Assembly: GCA_002368155.1 (NCBI GenBank) | Contig: AP018180.1 | Span: 6,032,908 to 6,096,907 of the forward strand | Origin: Nostoc carneum NIES-2107 | GTDB taxonomy: Bacteria > Cyanobacteriota > Cyanobacteriia > Cyanobacteriales > Nostocaceae | Direction of reading: 5' to 3' | Length of the DNA stretch: 64,000 nt | Part shown: positions 17,840 through 25,821 of the stretch, piece after piece | Layout of the letters: each line of letters opens with the position of its first letter | How positions within the stretch are numbered: the first letter of the stretch is position 1 | The notes under the pieces: model-generated | What the model saw: only the letters and a program-made list of their open reading frames with translations | Told to the model about the DNA's origin: nothing | Database searches by the model: none | Translations under genes and position numbers: made by a program

Positions 17840-18997
17840 GTGACTGATCTGTTTGCCCCTTTACAATCTCTCAAAGAAGGTCGCTGGTTCAAGCTCATCT
17901 GTGGAGCGAGTTTCCAGCATCTACCTGCGGTCAGAAGTTTAACATTAGCCTACACTTTGGCGGGCGCTGACTGTATAGATGTGGCAGCTGATCCAGCGGT
18001 GATTGCCGCAGCGCAAGAAGCGCTGCAAGTAGCCAAGACCCTATCTGGTGAAGCTGAAAAGCGAGGTTTTAAATCCCAAGGAAACTTACCATTTTTGATG
18101 GTCAGCCTAAATGATGGTGAAGACCCACATTTTCGCAAGGCAGAATTTAATCCTCTGAAGTGTCCTCAAGATTGCCATAGACCTTGTGAAAGAATTTGTC
18201 CAGCACAAGCAATTGTTTTTAATAGTATAAAAGATAACTACTCAGGTGTCGTATCCCAAAAGTGCTACGGCTGTGGTCGTTGCATCCCTATTTGTCCTTA
18301 TGATATAATTTATACAAGCTCATATATGACAACGCCGGGGGCGATCGCACCATTAGTAATGTCAACAGGAGTAGATGCCGTAGAAATTCATACACAGGTA
18401 GGGCGGTTAGCCGAATTTCAACGACTATGGCAAGCAATTTCACCTTGGGTAGAGCAATTAAAGTTAATAGCGATCAGCTGTCCCGACGGCGAAGGCATGA
18501 TTGATTACCTAAAAGCGATATATGACCTAATGCACCCGCGTCCTCATGCCTTAATTTGGCAAACTGATGGTCGGCCGATGAGTGGAGATATAGGAGATGG
18601 TACGACTTTAGCGGCAGTGAAATTAGGACAAAAAGTTTTGACAGCTCAGTTACCAGGATATGTGCAGTTAGCAGGTGGCACTAATAGCTACACTGTTGCC
18701 AAGTTAAAGGCAATGGAACTGCTAAACAGTCCTGAGTTACCAGTGCTGAGTTCTGAGTTGGACTCTACCACTCAGCACTCAGCACTCAGCACTCAGCACT
18801 ACATTTCTGGGGTGGCCTATGGTAGCTACGCCCGTGTACTGCTGTCACCAATTTTGGAACAGTTAGAAAATAAGGAGGTGAGTCAAACTAATGTTAAGGC
18901 GACTGTCCGCCTGGAAGAGGACAATGTACTACTCTGGCAGGCTGTAGAGCTTGCCCATTCTCTCGTTTCCCAGCTCAAGTCACAACAGGAGCGCTAA
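17840..18997 (+). CDS. ldpA: LdpA, iron-sulfur protein linking light/redox state to the circadian clock
   Basis: LdpA (light-dependent period) is a cyanobacterial Fe-S protein that modulates circadian period. The 385-residue product starts at GTG 17840. Two Cys clusters are visible: 'CPQDCHRPCERICPAQAI' (residues 108-125) and 'KCYGCGRCIPICPYD' (140-155), the second a bacterial-ferredoxin 4Fe-4S motif. Residues about 300-320 ('SSELDSTTQHSALSTQHY') are encoded by an ACTCAGC short tandem repeat also found between genes, so the protein is expanded there. The next gene, a Ycf45-like ATPase, follows after 41 bp, probably in one operon. Confidence 0.88.
   Translation: MTDLFAPLQSLKEGRWFKLICGASFQHLPAVRSLTLAYTLAGADCIDVAADPAVIAAAQEALQVAKTLSGEAEKRGFKSQGNLPFLMVSLNDGEDPHFRKAEFNPLKCPQDCHRPCERICPAQAIVFNSIKDNYSGVVSQKCYGCGRCIPICPYDIIYTSSYMTTPGAIAPLVMSTGVDAVEIHTQVGRLAEFQRLWQAISPWVEQLKLIAISCPDGEGMIDYLKAIYDLMHPRPHALIWQTDGRPMSGDIGDGTTLAAVKLGQKVLTAQLPGYVQLAGGTNSYTVAKLKAMELLNSPELPVLSSELDSTTQHSALSTQHYISGVAYGSYARVLLSPILEQLENKEVSQTNVKATVRLEEDNVLLWQAVELAHSLVSQLKSQQER
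18741..18800. repeat. STRR element inside the ldpA coding sequence
   Basis: AGTGCTGAGTTCTGAGT on the left and repeated ACTCAGC heptamers on the right can pair as an imperfect hairpin. The same heptamer occurs between genes at 1861-1880. It lies in frame in ldpA and encodes a low-complexity Ser/Thr/Gln/His stretch. Confidence 0.75.
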
Positions 18998-19038
18998 TCG
19001 CTCGTTCGTTATCTCTAAAAACGTCACCATAGTAAAGC

Positions 19039-20772
19039 ATGACGATTACAGACGATCTCCAAAAGTTGTTAGACATTTTGCCCCAAGACCTACGACAAGT
19101 ACTAGATAATCATCCCAAGCGAGACTTTTTAGTAGAAGTGGTCTTGGATCTGGGCCGTCGCCCAGAGGCTCGCTTTCCTAATCAAGCTGAGTATCTGAGC
19201 GAGAAGCCTGTCACTCAAGAACAAATAGATGATTGCATTCAGCGAGTTGGAACCTTTGGCGGAGATAATCGGGCAGGAATCGAGCAAACTTTGCACCGGA
19301 TCAGCGCCATTCGCAATCGTACTGGCAAGATTATTGGCTTGACCTGTCGCGTGGGTCGAGCAGTATTCGGCACCATTGGTATGATTCGCGATTTGGTAGA
19401 AACTGGTAAATCGATTCTGATGCTGGGGCGACCAGGGGTTGGTAAAACCACTGCCTTACGGGAAATTGCCCGTGTTTTGGCAGATGAACTCAATAAACGA
19501 GTAGTAATTATCGACACCTCCAACGAAATCGCTGGGGATGGTGATGTTGCCCACCCTGCTATTGGTCGCGCCAGAAGGATGCAGGTAGCTCATCCAGAGC
19601 TGCAGCATCAAGTCATGATTGAAGCAGTAGAAAACCATATGCCAGAAGTCATCGTCATCGATGAAATTGGCACAGAACTAGAAGCTTTGGCAGCTCGTAC
19701 CATTGCGGAACGAGGTGTACAACTGGTAGGTACTGCTCATGGGAACCAAATAGAAAACCTGATTAAAAACCCCACCCTTTCTGATTTAGTGGGGGGTATT
19801 CAAGCGGTGACATTGGGAGATGACGAAGCTAGACGCAGGGGCAGTCAAAAGACTGTTTTGGAACGCAAAGCCCCTCCTACCTTTGAGATTGCTGTGGAAA
19901 TGTTAGAACGGCAACGCTGGGTAGTACACGAAAGTGTTGCTGATACAGTAGATACTCTTCTGCGGGGTCGCCAGCCTAGTCCACAAACCAGAACAGTTGA
20001 TGACAATGGCAAGGTATCAATTACCCGCCAGTTGTCAGTAGTCAATGGTCGTGGCGGACAGCAAGCAACTGCAGAAGACTCCTTTGCTAGCTCACGCACA
20101 TCTAACGGCTGGCGTTCGTCAGGACAGATGGTAGCCTTACCACCCATATCTGTAGAACGGGAGAGAGTTACAGGACGCGGTGAGTTTGACCGCTTGCTGG
20201 ATGAATCGTTTAATTACTCTGAGGCTATTGATCTTAGCAGCAGACAACCAGGGCCAAACGGCGAAGATTTGCCACTGCACGTTTATCCCTATGGTGTGAG
20301 CCGTCATCAACTAGAGCAGGTAATTAGCGTACTCACTTTGCCAGTGGTATTGACAAAAGATATCGATAGTGCCGATGCAATTTTGGCACTGCGATCGCAC
20401 GTCAAAAACCACGCCAAATTAAGGCAAATGGCTAAAGCGCGTCATGTGCCTATCCACATGATTAAGTCCAGTACTATCCCTCAAATTACCCGTGCGTTAC
20501 GGCGGTTGCTGAACATTGACGATCCAGAAATTGCTGATGATCGAGAATTGCAACTTTTATTGCACAGTGGTAGCGATGACGAAATGGATGCTTTGGAAGA
20601 AGCTAGACTCGCTGTTGAGCAGATAGTAATTCCTAAAGGACAACCAGTTGAGTTATTACCGCGTTCTCCCCAAGTCCGCAAAATGCAGCATGAGTTGGTA
20701 GAACATTATCGGCTCAAGTCTCATAGTTTTGGTGAGGAACCAAATCGCCGCTTAAGGATTTATCCGGCATAA
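19039..20772 (+). CDS. Ycf45-like AAA ATPase with R3H domain
   Basis: A 577-residue P-loop ATPase related to the SpoIIIAA/Ycf45 group, which is conserved in cyanobacteria and some plastids. Walker A is 'GRPGVGKTT' (about residue 129) and Walker B is 'EVIVIDEIG' (about 201). The R-finger-like region 'GSQKTVLERKAPPTFEIAVEM' follows. The central part (310-380) is low in conservation. The C terminus ('RKMQHELVEHYRLKSHSFG', last 60 residues) is an R3H single-strand nucleic-acid-binding domain. The partner nucleic acid is unknown. It is coupled to ldpA, only 41 bp upstream, and followed by a strong terminator. Confidence 0.88.
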   Translation: MTITDDLQKLLDILPQDLRQVLDNHPKRDFLVEVVLDLGRRPEARFPNQAEYLSEKPVTQEQIDDCIQRVGTFGGDNRAGIEQTLHRISAIRNRTGKIIGLTCRVGRAVFGTIGMIRDLVETGKSILMLGRPGVGKTTALREIARVLADELNKRVVIIDTSNEIAGDGDVAHPAIGRARRMQVAHPELQHQVMIEAVENHMPEVIVIDEIGTELEALAARTIAERGVQLVGTAHGNQIENLIKNPTLSDLVGGIQAVTLGDDEARRRGSQKTVLERKAPPTFEIAVEMLERQRWVVHESVADTVDTLLRGRQPSPQTRTVDDNGKVSITRQLSVVNGRGGQQATAEDSFASSRTSNGWRSSGQMVALPPISVERERVTGRGEFDRLLDESFNYSEAIDLSSRQPGPNGEDLPLHVYPYGVSRHQLEQVISVLTLPVVLTKDIDSADAILALRSHVKNHAKLRQMAKARHVPIHMIKSSTIPQITRALRRLLNIDDPEIADDRELQLLLHSGSDDEMDALEEARLAVEQIVIPKGQPVELLPRSPQVRKMQHELVEHYRLKSHSFGEEPNRRLRIYPA

Positions 20773-20784
20773 TCTCACCTTTAT

Positions 20785-20820
20785 CCCCTCTTCTAAAACT
20801 AGAAGAGGGGATTTAATTTT
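20785..20820 (+). terminator. Rho-independent terminator of the ldpA operon
   Basis: CCCCTCTTCT (20785-20794) pairs perfectly with AGAAGAGGGG (20801-20810) across a 6-nt loop, followed by ATTTAATTTT. It begins 12 bp after the stop codon. Confidence 0.88.
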
Positions 20821-20829
20821 GGATTTTGC

Positions 20830-20872
20830 GGAAAGTTGCGTGCGGGGGTTCCCCCCGTTGAGCAAACTTTCC
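20830..20872. repeat. Imperfect palindrome
   Basis: GGAAAGTT-GC ... GCAAACTTTCC, with GGGGG/CCCCC pairing at the centre. It resembles dispersed hairpin repeats of filamentous cyanobacteria. Confidence 0.6.
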
Positions 20873-20954
20873 AAGACAGATTTTAGATTTTGAATTTACA
20901 ATCTTAGCCTTCTGACAGTTGCAAAAATCTCAAAAAGTACTAAATATACCGCTT

Positions 20955-20997
20955 AAAAGAATGTGACAGATAAATTATCCATCTGTCACATTCTTTT
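20955..20997. terminator. Long perfect hairpin, candidate bidirectional terminator
   Basis: Seventeen-base arms AAAAGAATGTGACAGAT (20955-20971) and ATCTGTCACATTCTTTT (20981-20997), 9-nt loop, ending in a T-run on the plus strand and preceded by A on the left. Its left arm is shared with the repeat at 10234-10251, so it is also a copy of a dispersed repeat. It lies in the gap 20773-21209, which contains no gene. Confidence 0.65.
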
Positions 20998-21209
20998 TTC
21001 AAATAGAGATAATTTCTAATTTTTTTTAATCCCTCCTTTCGATAGAGTGAACCTCACAAAATCTAAGTTGAATAGGAAGTATTACATATTTCTTAGCAGC
21101 TAAATTGAGAGAAGCACTAGTAATCTTTTCAATAAGCTGGCTGAGTAGTACTTGCAGTTAACAGACAGGATTTTGTGAAGAATTTCAGGAATTGGAGGTA
21201 AAAGAGAAT

Positions 21210-21689
21210 ATGGAAAACATCAACGCGGCAAAAATGGCAGAGCGTTACTGTGCTTTGGGTATTGGAATTATCTATTTACTGTTAGGTTTAGCTGGATTTA
21301 TCCCAGCGTTAGTTTCAATACCAGGAACTCACATGTCTTATATCCCACTTAATGAATCTACTAACGCGTATTCTGCCGGATTTGGCTATATATTTGGACT
21401 ATTTCCTACTAATTTCTTGCATAACATAGTTAGATGTGGCGTAGGTTTATGGGGGATTGCTTCTTTTATCAGTGCTAGCAGTTCCCGGATTTTCAATCGT
21501 GGTTTTGCAATAGCTTATATTGTCTTGGCAATCATGGGATTATTGCCATTTGCTAAAACCTCATTCGGTTTCATGCCACTTTTTGGTAATAATGTTTGGG
21601 TCAATGCTCTAGCTGCGATCGCAGCCATTTACTATGGCATTATTATACCTGCTAAGGTTGAGGGTGTAAGTGTAGCACAAAGGTCTTAA
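21210..21689 (+). CDS. DUF4383 family membrane protein
   Basis: About 159 residues with four membrane helices, typical of the DUF4383 family of unknown function. The first helix starts at 'ALGIGIIYLLLGLAGFIPAL', and the other helices contain Gly/Ser-rich packing faces. I chose ATG 21210 because GGAGGT at 21194-21199 sits 10 bp before it; the in-frame TTG at 21192 overlaps this ribosome site and is unlikely. It has its own upstream region of over 200 bp after a hairpin and is followed by a convergent minus-strand gene. Confidence 0.82.
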   Translation: MENINAAKMAERYCALGIGIIYLLLGLAGFIPALVSIPGTHMSYIPLNESTNAYSAGFGYIFGLFPTNFLHNIVRCGVGLWGIASFISASSSRIFNRGFAIAYIVLAIMGLLPFAKTSFGFMPLFGNNVWVNALAAIAAIYYGIIIPAKVEGVSVAQRS

Positions 21690-21737
21690 TACCTTTTTAA
21701 TGTTAGCTTTTGGGTGTAAGATATCTATCACAATACT

Positions 21738-22376
21738 CTACGCCCTATCTTCAGTAGGTGTAACAATAATTCCTACAATAACGCGTAATAATTCCTCTAA
21801 TTCTTCAGGAACGCGATAAAGTTTTAAGTCTTGAGAAATTAATTTTTGTTGACGGTGAAATATACCAAACCGCCAATCTTCTCCTGTAGTAACAGCACCA
21901 TAAAGCAAGGGTGTTTCTGATTGTATCCACTGGTCAAGGGCTATTAATTCTACTGCTAATTGCGTAAATCCCCGACCTAAATCTGATTGTTTAGCTTCAA
22001 CTACTAGCATTCCTGTATGACTATTACTATTTATGTAATAATCAAAGCTACCTTTTAGCTGTTCATTAATATTTATTGGATATTCAATATTTAATTGGGT
22101 TTGAGTTTCGGCACAAATTTCTAATAATGTAGGGGCAATTAATACCTCTCTTCTTGCCATTTCGCTGATGGGGTTAACATAGGCTAAATTTCTGGGCAAA
22201 TAGCGGCTCAAAAAATCTAAACACTTAAGTTCACCTGCATATTTTGGTAATTCCAGCCGCTTGCGTTCATAAGTACAATTAAATTCTGCAAGGATGTCAG
22301 CTGGAGCATAGGGCAATTCAAAATATTTACTAAATGTATAGCTTGTACCTGGTTGCAGAATGCGAGGGCGGGTCAT
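21738..22376 (-). CDS. Conserved hypothetical protein with PD-(D/E)XK nuclease-like core
   Basis: A 212-residue soluble protein. The segment 'LKGSFDYYINSNSHTGMLVVEAKQSDLGRGFTQL' (about residues 108-140) has Asp, then Glu-x-Lys on a following beta strand and a helix with Gln, the core pattern of the PD-(D/E)XK fold. The N-terminal half is helical. Whether it cleaves DNA is not known; many members of this cyanobacterial type are uncharacterised. It lies 12 bp downstream of a GAF-LuxR regulator gene on the same strand, so co-transcription is likely. Confidence 0.65.
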   Translation of the reverse strand: MTRPRILQPGTSYTFSKYFELPYAPADILAEFNCTYERKRLELPKYAGELKCLDFLSRYLPRNLAYVNPISEMARREVLIAPTLLEICAETQTQLNIEYPININEQLKGSFDYYINSNSHTGMLVVEAKQSDLGRGFTQLAVELIALDQWIQSETPLLYGAVTTGEDWRFGIFHRQQKLISQDLKLYRVPEELEELLRVIVGIIVTPTEDRA

Positions 22377-22388
22377 AAAAGCAATCCT

Positions 22389-23102
22389 CTATGCAGTTAA
22401 AACATTTTGTAATCGCGCTACCATTTCGGCACGGTTAACAACCTCTAATTTGCGAAATATTCTTTTGAGGGCTTGCTTAACTGAATTTTCTGTAATCCAA
22501 AGTTTTGCGCCAATTTCAGCGTTAGTTAAGCCTTGTGCTACTAATTCAACTATTTGCCGTTCGCGGGGGGTAAGGCGATGCGCTAGCGGTGAATTGAATT
22601 GCTGTGGCGATCGCTTTACCATTGCCAAACAAGCTGATAGATGAAGGCATAAGGCACTTAAATCAGCAAGATGATCGCTGCTAAAAGCAGGTGTATGACC
22701 AACACGGGCAAAGTGAACTGTACCAATTATTTGACCACCACCAACAATGGGGCCTGTCATAATGTGTTCGTGGTCGTAGTAGGCGCAACAATTTTGATAC
22801 AAGTCGCATTGCTTCCAACCCCCAGGGGGTAAGACTAATTCTTCATGGGCTGGTGCGTGACGTTCAACAACATAGCGCATGACTGGATCTACGGCTCTAC
22901 CTACTTGCTCATAGCGCTCTAATAATGATTCAGGAACACCAGAAACATCAACACTAGCTAGCCGAGATTGCTCATCTGTAAGGTAAATACCCCAACGCTG
23001 CACGCCAAAATGCTCTCCAACATTATCCATAAAAGCTAGTCGCAATTTACGTTCATCACTGGCGGATGCGATCGCATGAAATAAACTTTGCAAATTAGCC
23101 AT
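22389..23102 (-). CDS. GAF-LuxR transcriptional regulator, paralogue 1
   Basis: A 237-residue regulator with an N-terminal GAF-like sensor (about 15-165) and a C-terminal LuxR-type helix-turn-helix ('LTPRERQIVELVAQGLTNAEIGAKL', about 178-202). The sensor contains clustered Cys/His residues ('CDLYQNCCAYYDHEHIM'), possibly a metal or redox site, but this is inference. It is clearly paralogous to the gene at 23940-24617. The DJ-1/PfpI gene lies between the two, divergent from this one. A 22-bp sequence shared by both paralogues sits just upstream (23115-23136). Confidence 0.85.
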   Translation of the reverse strand: MANLQSLFHAIASASDERKLRLAFMDNVGEHFGVQRWGIYLTDEQSRLASVDVSGVPESLLERYEQVGRAVDPVMRYVVERHAPAHEELVLPPGGWKQCDLYQNCCAYYDHEHIMTGPIVGGGQIIGTVHFARVGHTPAFSSDHLADLSALCLHLSACLAMVKRSPQQFNSPLAHRLTPRERQIVELVAQGLTNAEIGAKLWITENSVKQALKRIFRKLEVVNRAEMVARLQNVLTA

Positions 23103-23114
23103 TTTCTCTCAACA

Positions 23115-23136
23115 AAGTGTACTCGATCGAGGACTA
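23115..23136 (-). promoter_or_regulatory. Candidate operator upstream of GAF-LuxR paralogue 1
   Basis: A 22-bp sequence beginning AAGTGTAC and ending GGACTA, with CTCGATCGAG in the middle, identical at 17 of 22 positions to 24618-24639 upstream of the paralogue. It is 12 bp before the start codon and lies in the region shared with the divergent DJ-1/PfpI gene. Function inferred. Confidence 0.5.
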
Positions 23137-23205
23137 GGCACAGCTAAGTAATCAATCTTACTCTAGCAGTGAATCCCAACACGAAAGTATAGAGAAATTA
23201 GAATT

Positions 23206-23904
23206 ATGAATAATGCAGCAGAGTACAACATTGGTCTAGTGATTTATCCTGGCATGACGCAATTAGATATCACTGGGCCGCAACAAGTCTTTAGTTTTTT
23301 GCCAAATAGTAAAGTTTATTGCATATGGAAAAATCTAGAGCCAGTTACTAGTAGCGATAATCTGACGATTTTGCCAAATACTACTTTTGCTGACTCTCCA
23401 CAGTTGGATGTTATATGTGTACCAGGCGGGCCTGGACAGGTGGAAATGATGAGAGATGCAGAAGTGTTGGAATTTCTGCAAAGTCAAGGCAAGACAGCAA
23501 AATATATCACATCAGTTTGTACTGGCTCCTTAATTTTGGCTGCGGCTGGATTGCTGCAAGGCTATCGTGCTACTTCGCATTGGGCATTTCGCGATCAATT
23601 AGCGCTTTTGGGGGTTGAGGTAGTTAATGAAAGAGTAGTGATTGACCGCAACCGGATTACAGGCGGTGGTGTAACTGCTGGGATTGATTTTGGATTGGTA
23701 ATTGCTGCTCATCTGTGCGGTGAGGACACAGCTAAACTCATTCAACTATTGCTTGAGTATAATCCCGCACCACCGTTTAATGTTGGCTCACCAGAGAATG
23801 CTGGTGAGGCGTTAGTTCAGCAAGTACAAAAAGTAGGCGAACAGCTAATTGCAGCATCCCTGGAACAAACAAAAGAAACCGCCAAGTTGCTGGGTTTAGT
23901 TTAA
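23206..23904 (+). CDS. DJ-1/PfpI superfamily protein, isonitrile hydratase-like
   Basis: A 232-residue cytosolic protein of the class I glutamine amidotransferase-like fold. The nucleophile elbow is 'TSVCTGSLILAAAGLLQG' with the reactive Cys at about residue 106, followed by 'ATSHWAF' and 'RITGGGVTAGIDFGL'. These motifs and the C-terminal region match isonitrile hydratase (InhA) and its relatives better than chaperone-like DJ-1. The actual substrate is unknown. It is placed between two GAF-LuxR genes on the opposite strand, and each could control it. Confidence 0.82.
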   Translation: MNNAAEYNIGLVIYPGMTQLDITGPQQVFSFLPNSKVYCIWKNLEPVTSSDNLTILPNTTFADSPQLDVICVPGGPGQVEMMRDAEVLEFLQSQGKTAKYITSVCTGSLILAAAGLLQGYRATSHWAFRDQLALLGVEVVNERVVIDRNRITGGGVTAGIDFGLVIAAHLCGEDTAKLIQLLLEYNPAPPFNVGSPENAGEALVQQVQKVGEQLIAASLEQTKETAKLLGLV

Positions 23905-23947
23905 TTACGAATTACGAATTACGAATTACGAATTACGAATTACGAAT
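23903..23947. repeat. STRR: six tandem AATTACG heptamers
   Basis: Uninterrupted AATTACG repeats between the convergent ends of the DJ-1/PfpI gene and the second GAF-LuxR gene, overlapping the stop codon region of the latter. Confidence 0.85.
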
Positions 23948-24617
23948 TAGAAACTATTGTTGAATGCAGCTTTGCTACCATCTCGCTACGCGCTGATACA
24001 CCTAGCTTACGGAACATCCTTTTTAAAGCTTGCTTGACAGAATTTTGAGTAATCCAAAGCCTAGCAGCGATTTCTGAATTGGTTAAGCCTTGAGCAACTA
24101 ACTCGGCAATTTCTAACTCACGGGGCGTTAGGGGGCTAGGTGAGGCAGATTTTAAAGTTGTTGGTTTTGCCCGCAAGGTAGCGAGTTTGGCTGAGATGTG
24201 AATACATAAGGCACTCAAATCGGCTAAATCGTTACCGTCAAAGGCTGGGCTACCCTTAGCACGAGCTAAGTTGAGAGTGCCTACAAGACGACCATCGCAG
24301 ACAATTGGGCCAGTCATCACGTGTTCGTGATCGTGGCGCGGGCAAATATCTTTCCAATCTTCTGGAGATAGAATTAACTGCTCATGAGCAGGTGCATGAC
24401 GCTCAACTACATAGCGTCCGATAGGATTGCCTTGTAAACAAACTGCTGGAATACCGGGAACATCAATCTCAGTCTTTGACTGGTCATCTATGAGATAGAT
24501 ACCCCAATGTTGCACGCCAAAATGTTCGCCAATTTTATCCATAAGCGCGAGTTTTAGCTCTTGCTCATTACGGACATTGGCGATCGCAGCAAATGCAGCA
24601 TGAAGAGAATTAGCCAT
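23940..24617 (-). CDS. GAF-LuxR transcriptional regulator, paralogue 2
   Basis: A 225-residue paralogue of 22389-23102 with the same order: GAF-like sensor, then LuxR helix-turn-helix ('LTPRELEIAELVAQGLTNSEIAARL'). Compared with paralogue 1 it lacks about ten residues before 'RYVVERHAPAHE' and has fewer Cys ('ICPRHDHEHVM'), so signal sensing may differ. The last codons run into an AATTACG repeat. It is convergent with the DJ-1/PfpI gene and divergent from the DUF3386 gene. The shared 22-bp sequence at 24618-24639 directly abuts its ATG. Confidence 0.85.
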   Translation of the reverse strand: MANSLHAAFAAIANVRNEQELKLALMDKIGEHFGVQHWGIYLIDDQSKTEIDVPGIPAVCLQGNPIGRYVVERHAPAHEQLILSPEDWKDICPRHDHEHVMTGPIVCDGRLVGTLNLARAKGSPAFDGNDLADLSALCIHISAKLATLRAKPTTLKSASPSPLTPRELEIAELVAQGLTNSEIAARLWITQNSVKQALKRMFRKLGVSARSEMVAKLHSTIVSNS

Positions 24618-24639
24618 AAGTGTACCCAGTTGGGGACTA
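24618..24639 (-). promoter_or_regulatory. Candidate operator upstream of GAF-LuxR paralogue 2
   Basis: Second copy of the shared 22-bp sequence (AAGTGTAC...GGACTA, with CCCAGTTGGG in the middle), touching the start codon and facing the divergent DUF3386 gene. Confidence 0.5.
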
Positions 24640-24719
24640 TGCGGGGCTTAACAATTAACTCTATGCTAATACCAAGCAAAGATAAAACGCTAATATCACT
24701 ACTGTTTATAGGTGAACCC

Positions 24720-25379
24720 ATGACTGTTACACAAATTTCTGCTCAGGAACTGTTCCGGGCTGCTTATGAAAATCGTTACACTTGGGACAAGGATTTTCCT
24801 GGGTACACTGCTGACATCACCTTTAAACATGATGGGCAAGTTACTACAGCTAAAGTCATTGTCAACGCCAATCTAAAGGCGGAAGTATCAGATGTAGAAA
24901 ATGAAGAAGCCAAGCAAGCGATTCACCATCAAGCTTGGGAAATAGCAATTCACCGTGTCCGTCGTTCCTTTGAAGATACCCACGGTGCAAATAGCTTTAG
25001 CTATGGCGCTACAGAAGAAAATGGCGCGGTTGAGATTTTAGTTGGTGGTAAAGCTGAGGGCGATAAATACAAAGTCCGCAACAATGAAGTGAGCCACGTT
25101 CATCGTCTCATCCACGGTACTTTTGTGACTATTGACACCTTTAGCAGTCACCAAACTGGGGAAGGTTACTTGTCTCACACCTACGATTCTGTCTATCATG
25201 ACCCTGCAACTGGGCAACAAAAGGGTGGCAGAAGTGAATTTACTGATGAGTACGAAAAAGTAGGTAAATATTTTATCCTCAACCGTCGGGAGATTAAAAC
25301 CGAGATAGCAGGAGAAATCACAACTCAAGAATTTATCTTCTCTAATATCAAATTGTTAGAACCTGGTGCGGCTGAATAA
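24720..25379 (+). CDS. DUF3386 family protein
   Basis: About 219 residues, soluble, rich in beta strands, belonging to the DUF3386 family found mainly in cyanobacteria and plants; function unknown. I start it at ATG 24720 ('MTVTQISAQELFRAAYENRYTW'), because the longer frame from 24561 runs through the divergent regulator gene and has unrelated residues. No signal peptide. It follows a candidate operator and the second GAF-LuxR gene, so it might be one of that regulator's targets. Confidence 0.8.
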   Translation: MTVTQISAQELFRAAYENRYTWDKDFPGYTADITFKHDGQVTTAKVIVNANLKAEVSDVENEEAKQAIHHQAWEIAIHRVRRSFEDTHGANSFSYGATEENGAVEILVGGKAEGDKYKVRNNEVSHVHRLIHGTFVTIDTFSSHQTGEGYLSHTYDSVYHDPATGQQKGGRSEFTDEYEKVGKYFILNRREIKTEIAGEITTQEFIFSNIKLLEPGAAE

Positions 25380-25416
25380 GCTTGACTTCCAAGATTGTCA
25401 GCATGATGAACTGATT

Positions 25417-25508
25417 ATTTGGTTTGGGGAAAAGGTTAAAGGGTAAGGGTTAAAGGAATTTTTTTACGCTTTTCCCCTTTACCTTTTCCATTAACTGACA
25501 AGTATTTT
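25417..25508. repeat. Direct repeat copy A with inverted-repeat core
   Basis: ATTTGGTTTGGGGAAAAGG..., a purine-rich left arm and a pyrimidine-rich right arm that can pair, ending GACAAGTATT. Similar in order and sequence to copy B at 25634-25725. Confidence 0.65.
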
Positions 25509-25633
25509 GTTTCACTCCTTGATTTAAAATTAGCGATCGCATTTTTACTGGGTGCGATCGCTTTTATTTTTGGGGTTGTGTAGGAAATCCCATTGCATCC
25601 CAATACTGCTCGGTTAAGGATTTTCAACTCGGA

Positions 25634-25725
25634 ATTTGGTTTGGGGAAAAGGCGAAAGGGTAAAGGTTAAAGGTTTTTTCTTGCCCCTTTTCCCCTTCCC
25701 CTTTTGCCCTTAACCGACAAGTATT
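25634..25725. repeat. Direct repeat copy B with inverted-repeat core
   Basis: Second copy of the element at 25417-25508, with the same start (ATTTGGTTTGGGGAAAAGG) and end (GACAAGTATT). Confidence 0.65.
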
Positions 25726-25821
25726 GCATTGCATCCTACCCAAATTGAGAAACGATAGACTTTATACAAGCTGACTATTCTTAATTTGTACAAAAAATCT
25801 TATCCAGGTAGGTGTTAGATC

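Larger units (their letters stand above)
25380..25821. other. Intergenic region with duplicated hairpin repeat
   Basis: A 442-bp gap with no gene. It holds two copies of an about 90-bp element (25417-25508 and 25634-25725), listed separately. Confidence 0.6.

Noticed and set aside
20961-20991. TGTGA...TCACA as a Crp operator
   Set aside because: The distance between half sites is far more than the 6 bp of a Crp site; the structure is a hairpin.
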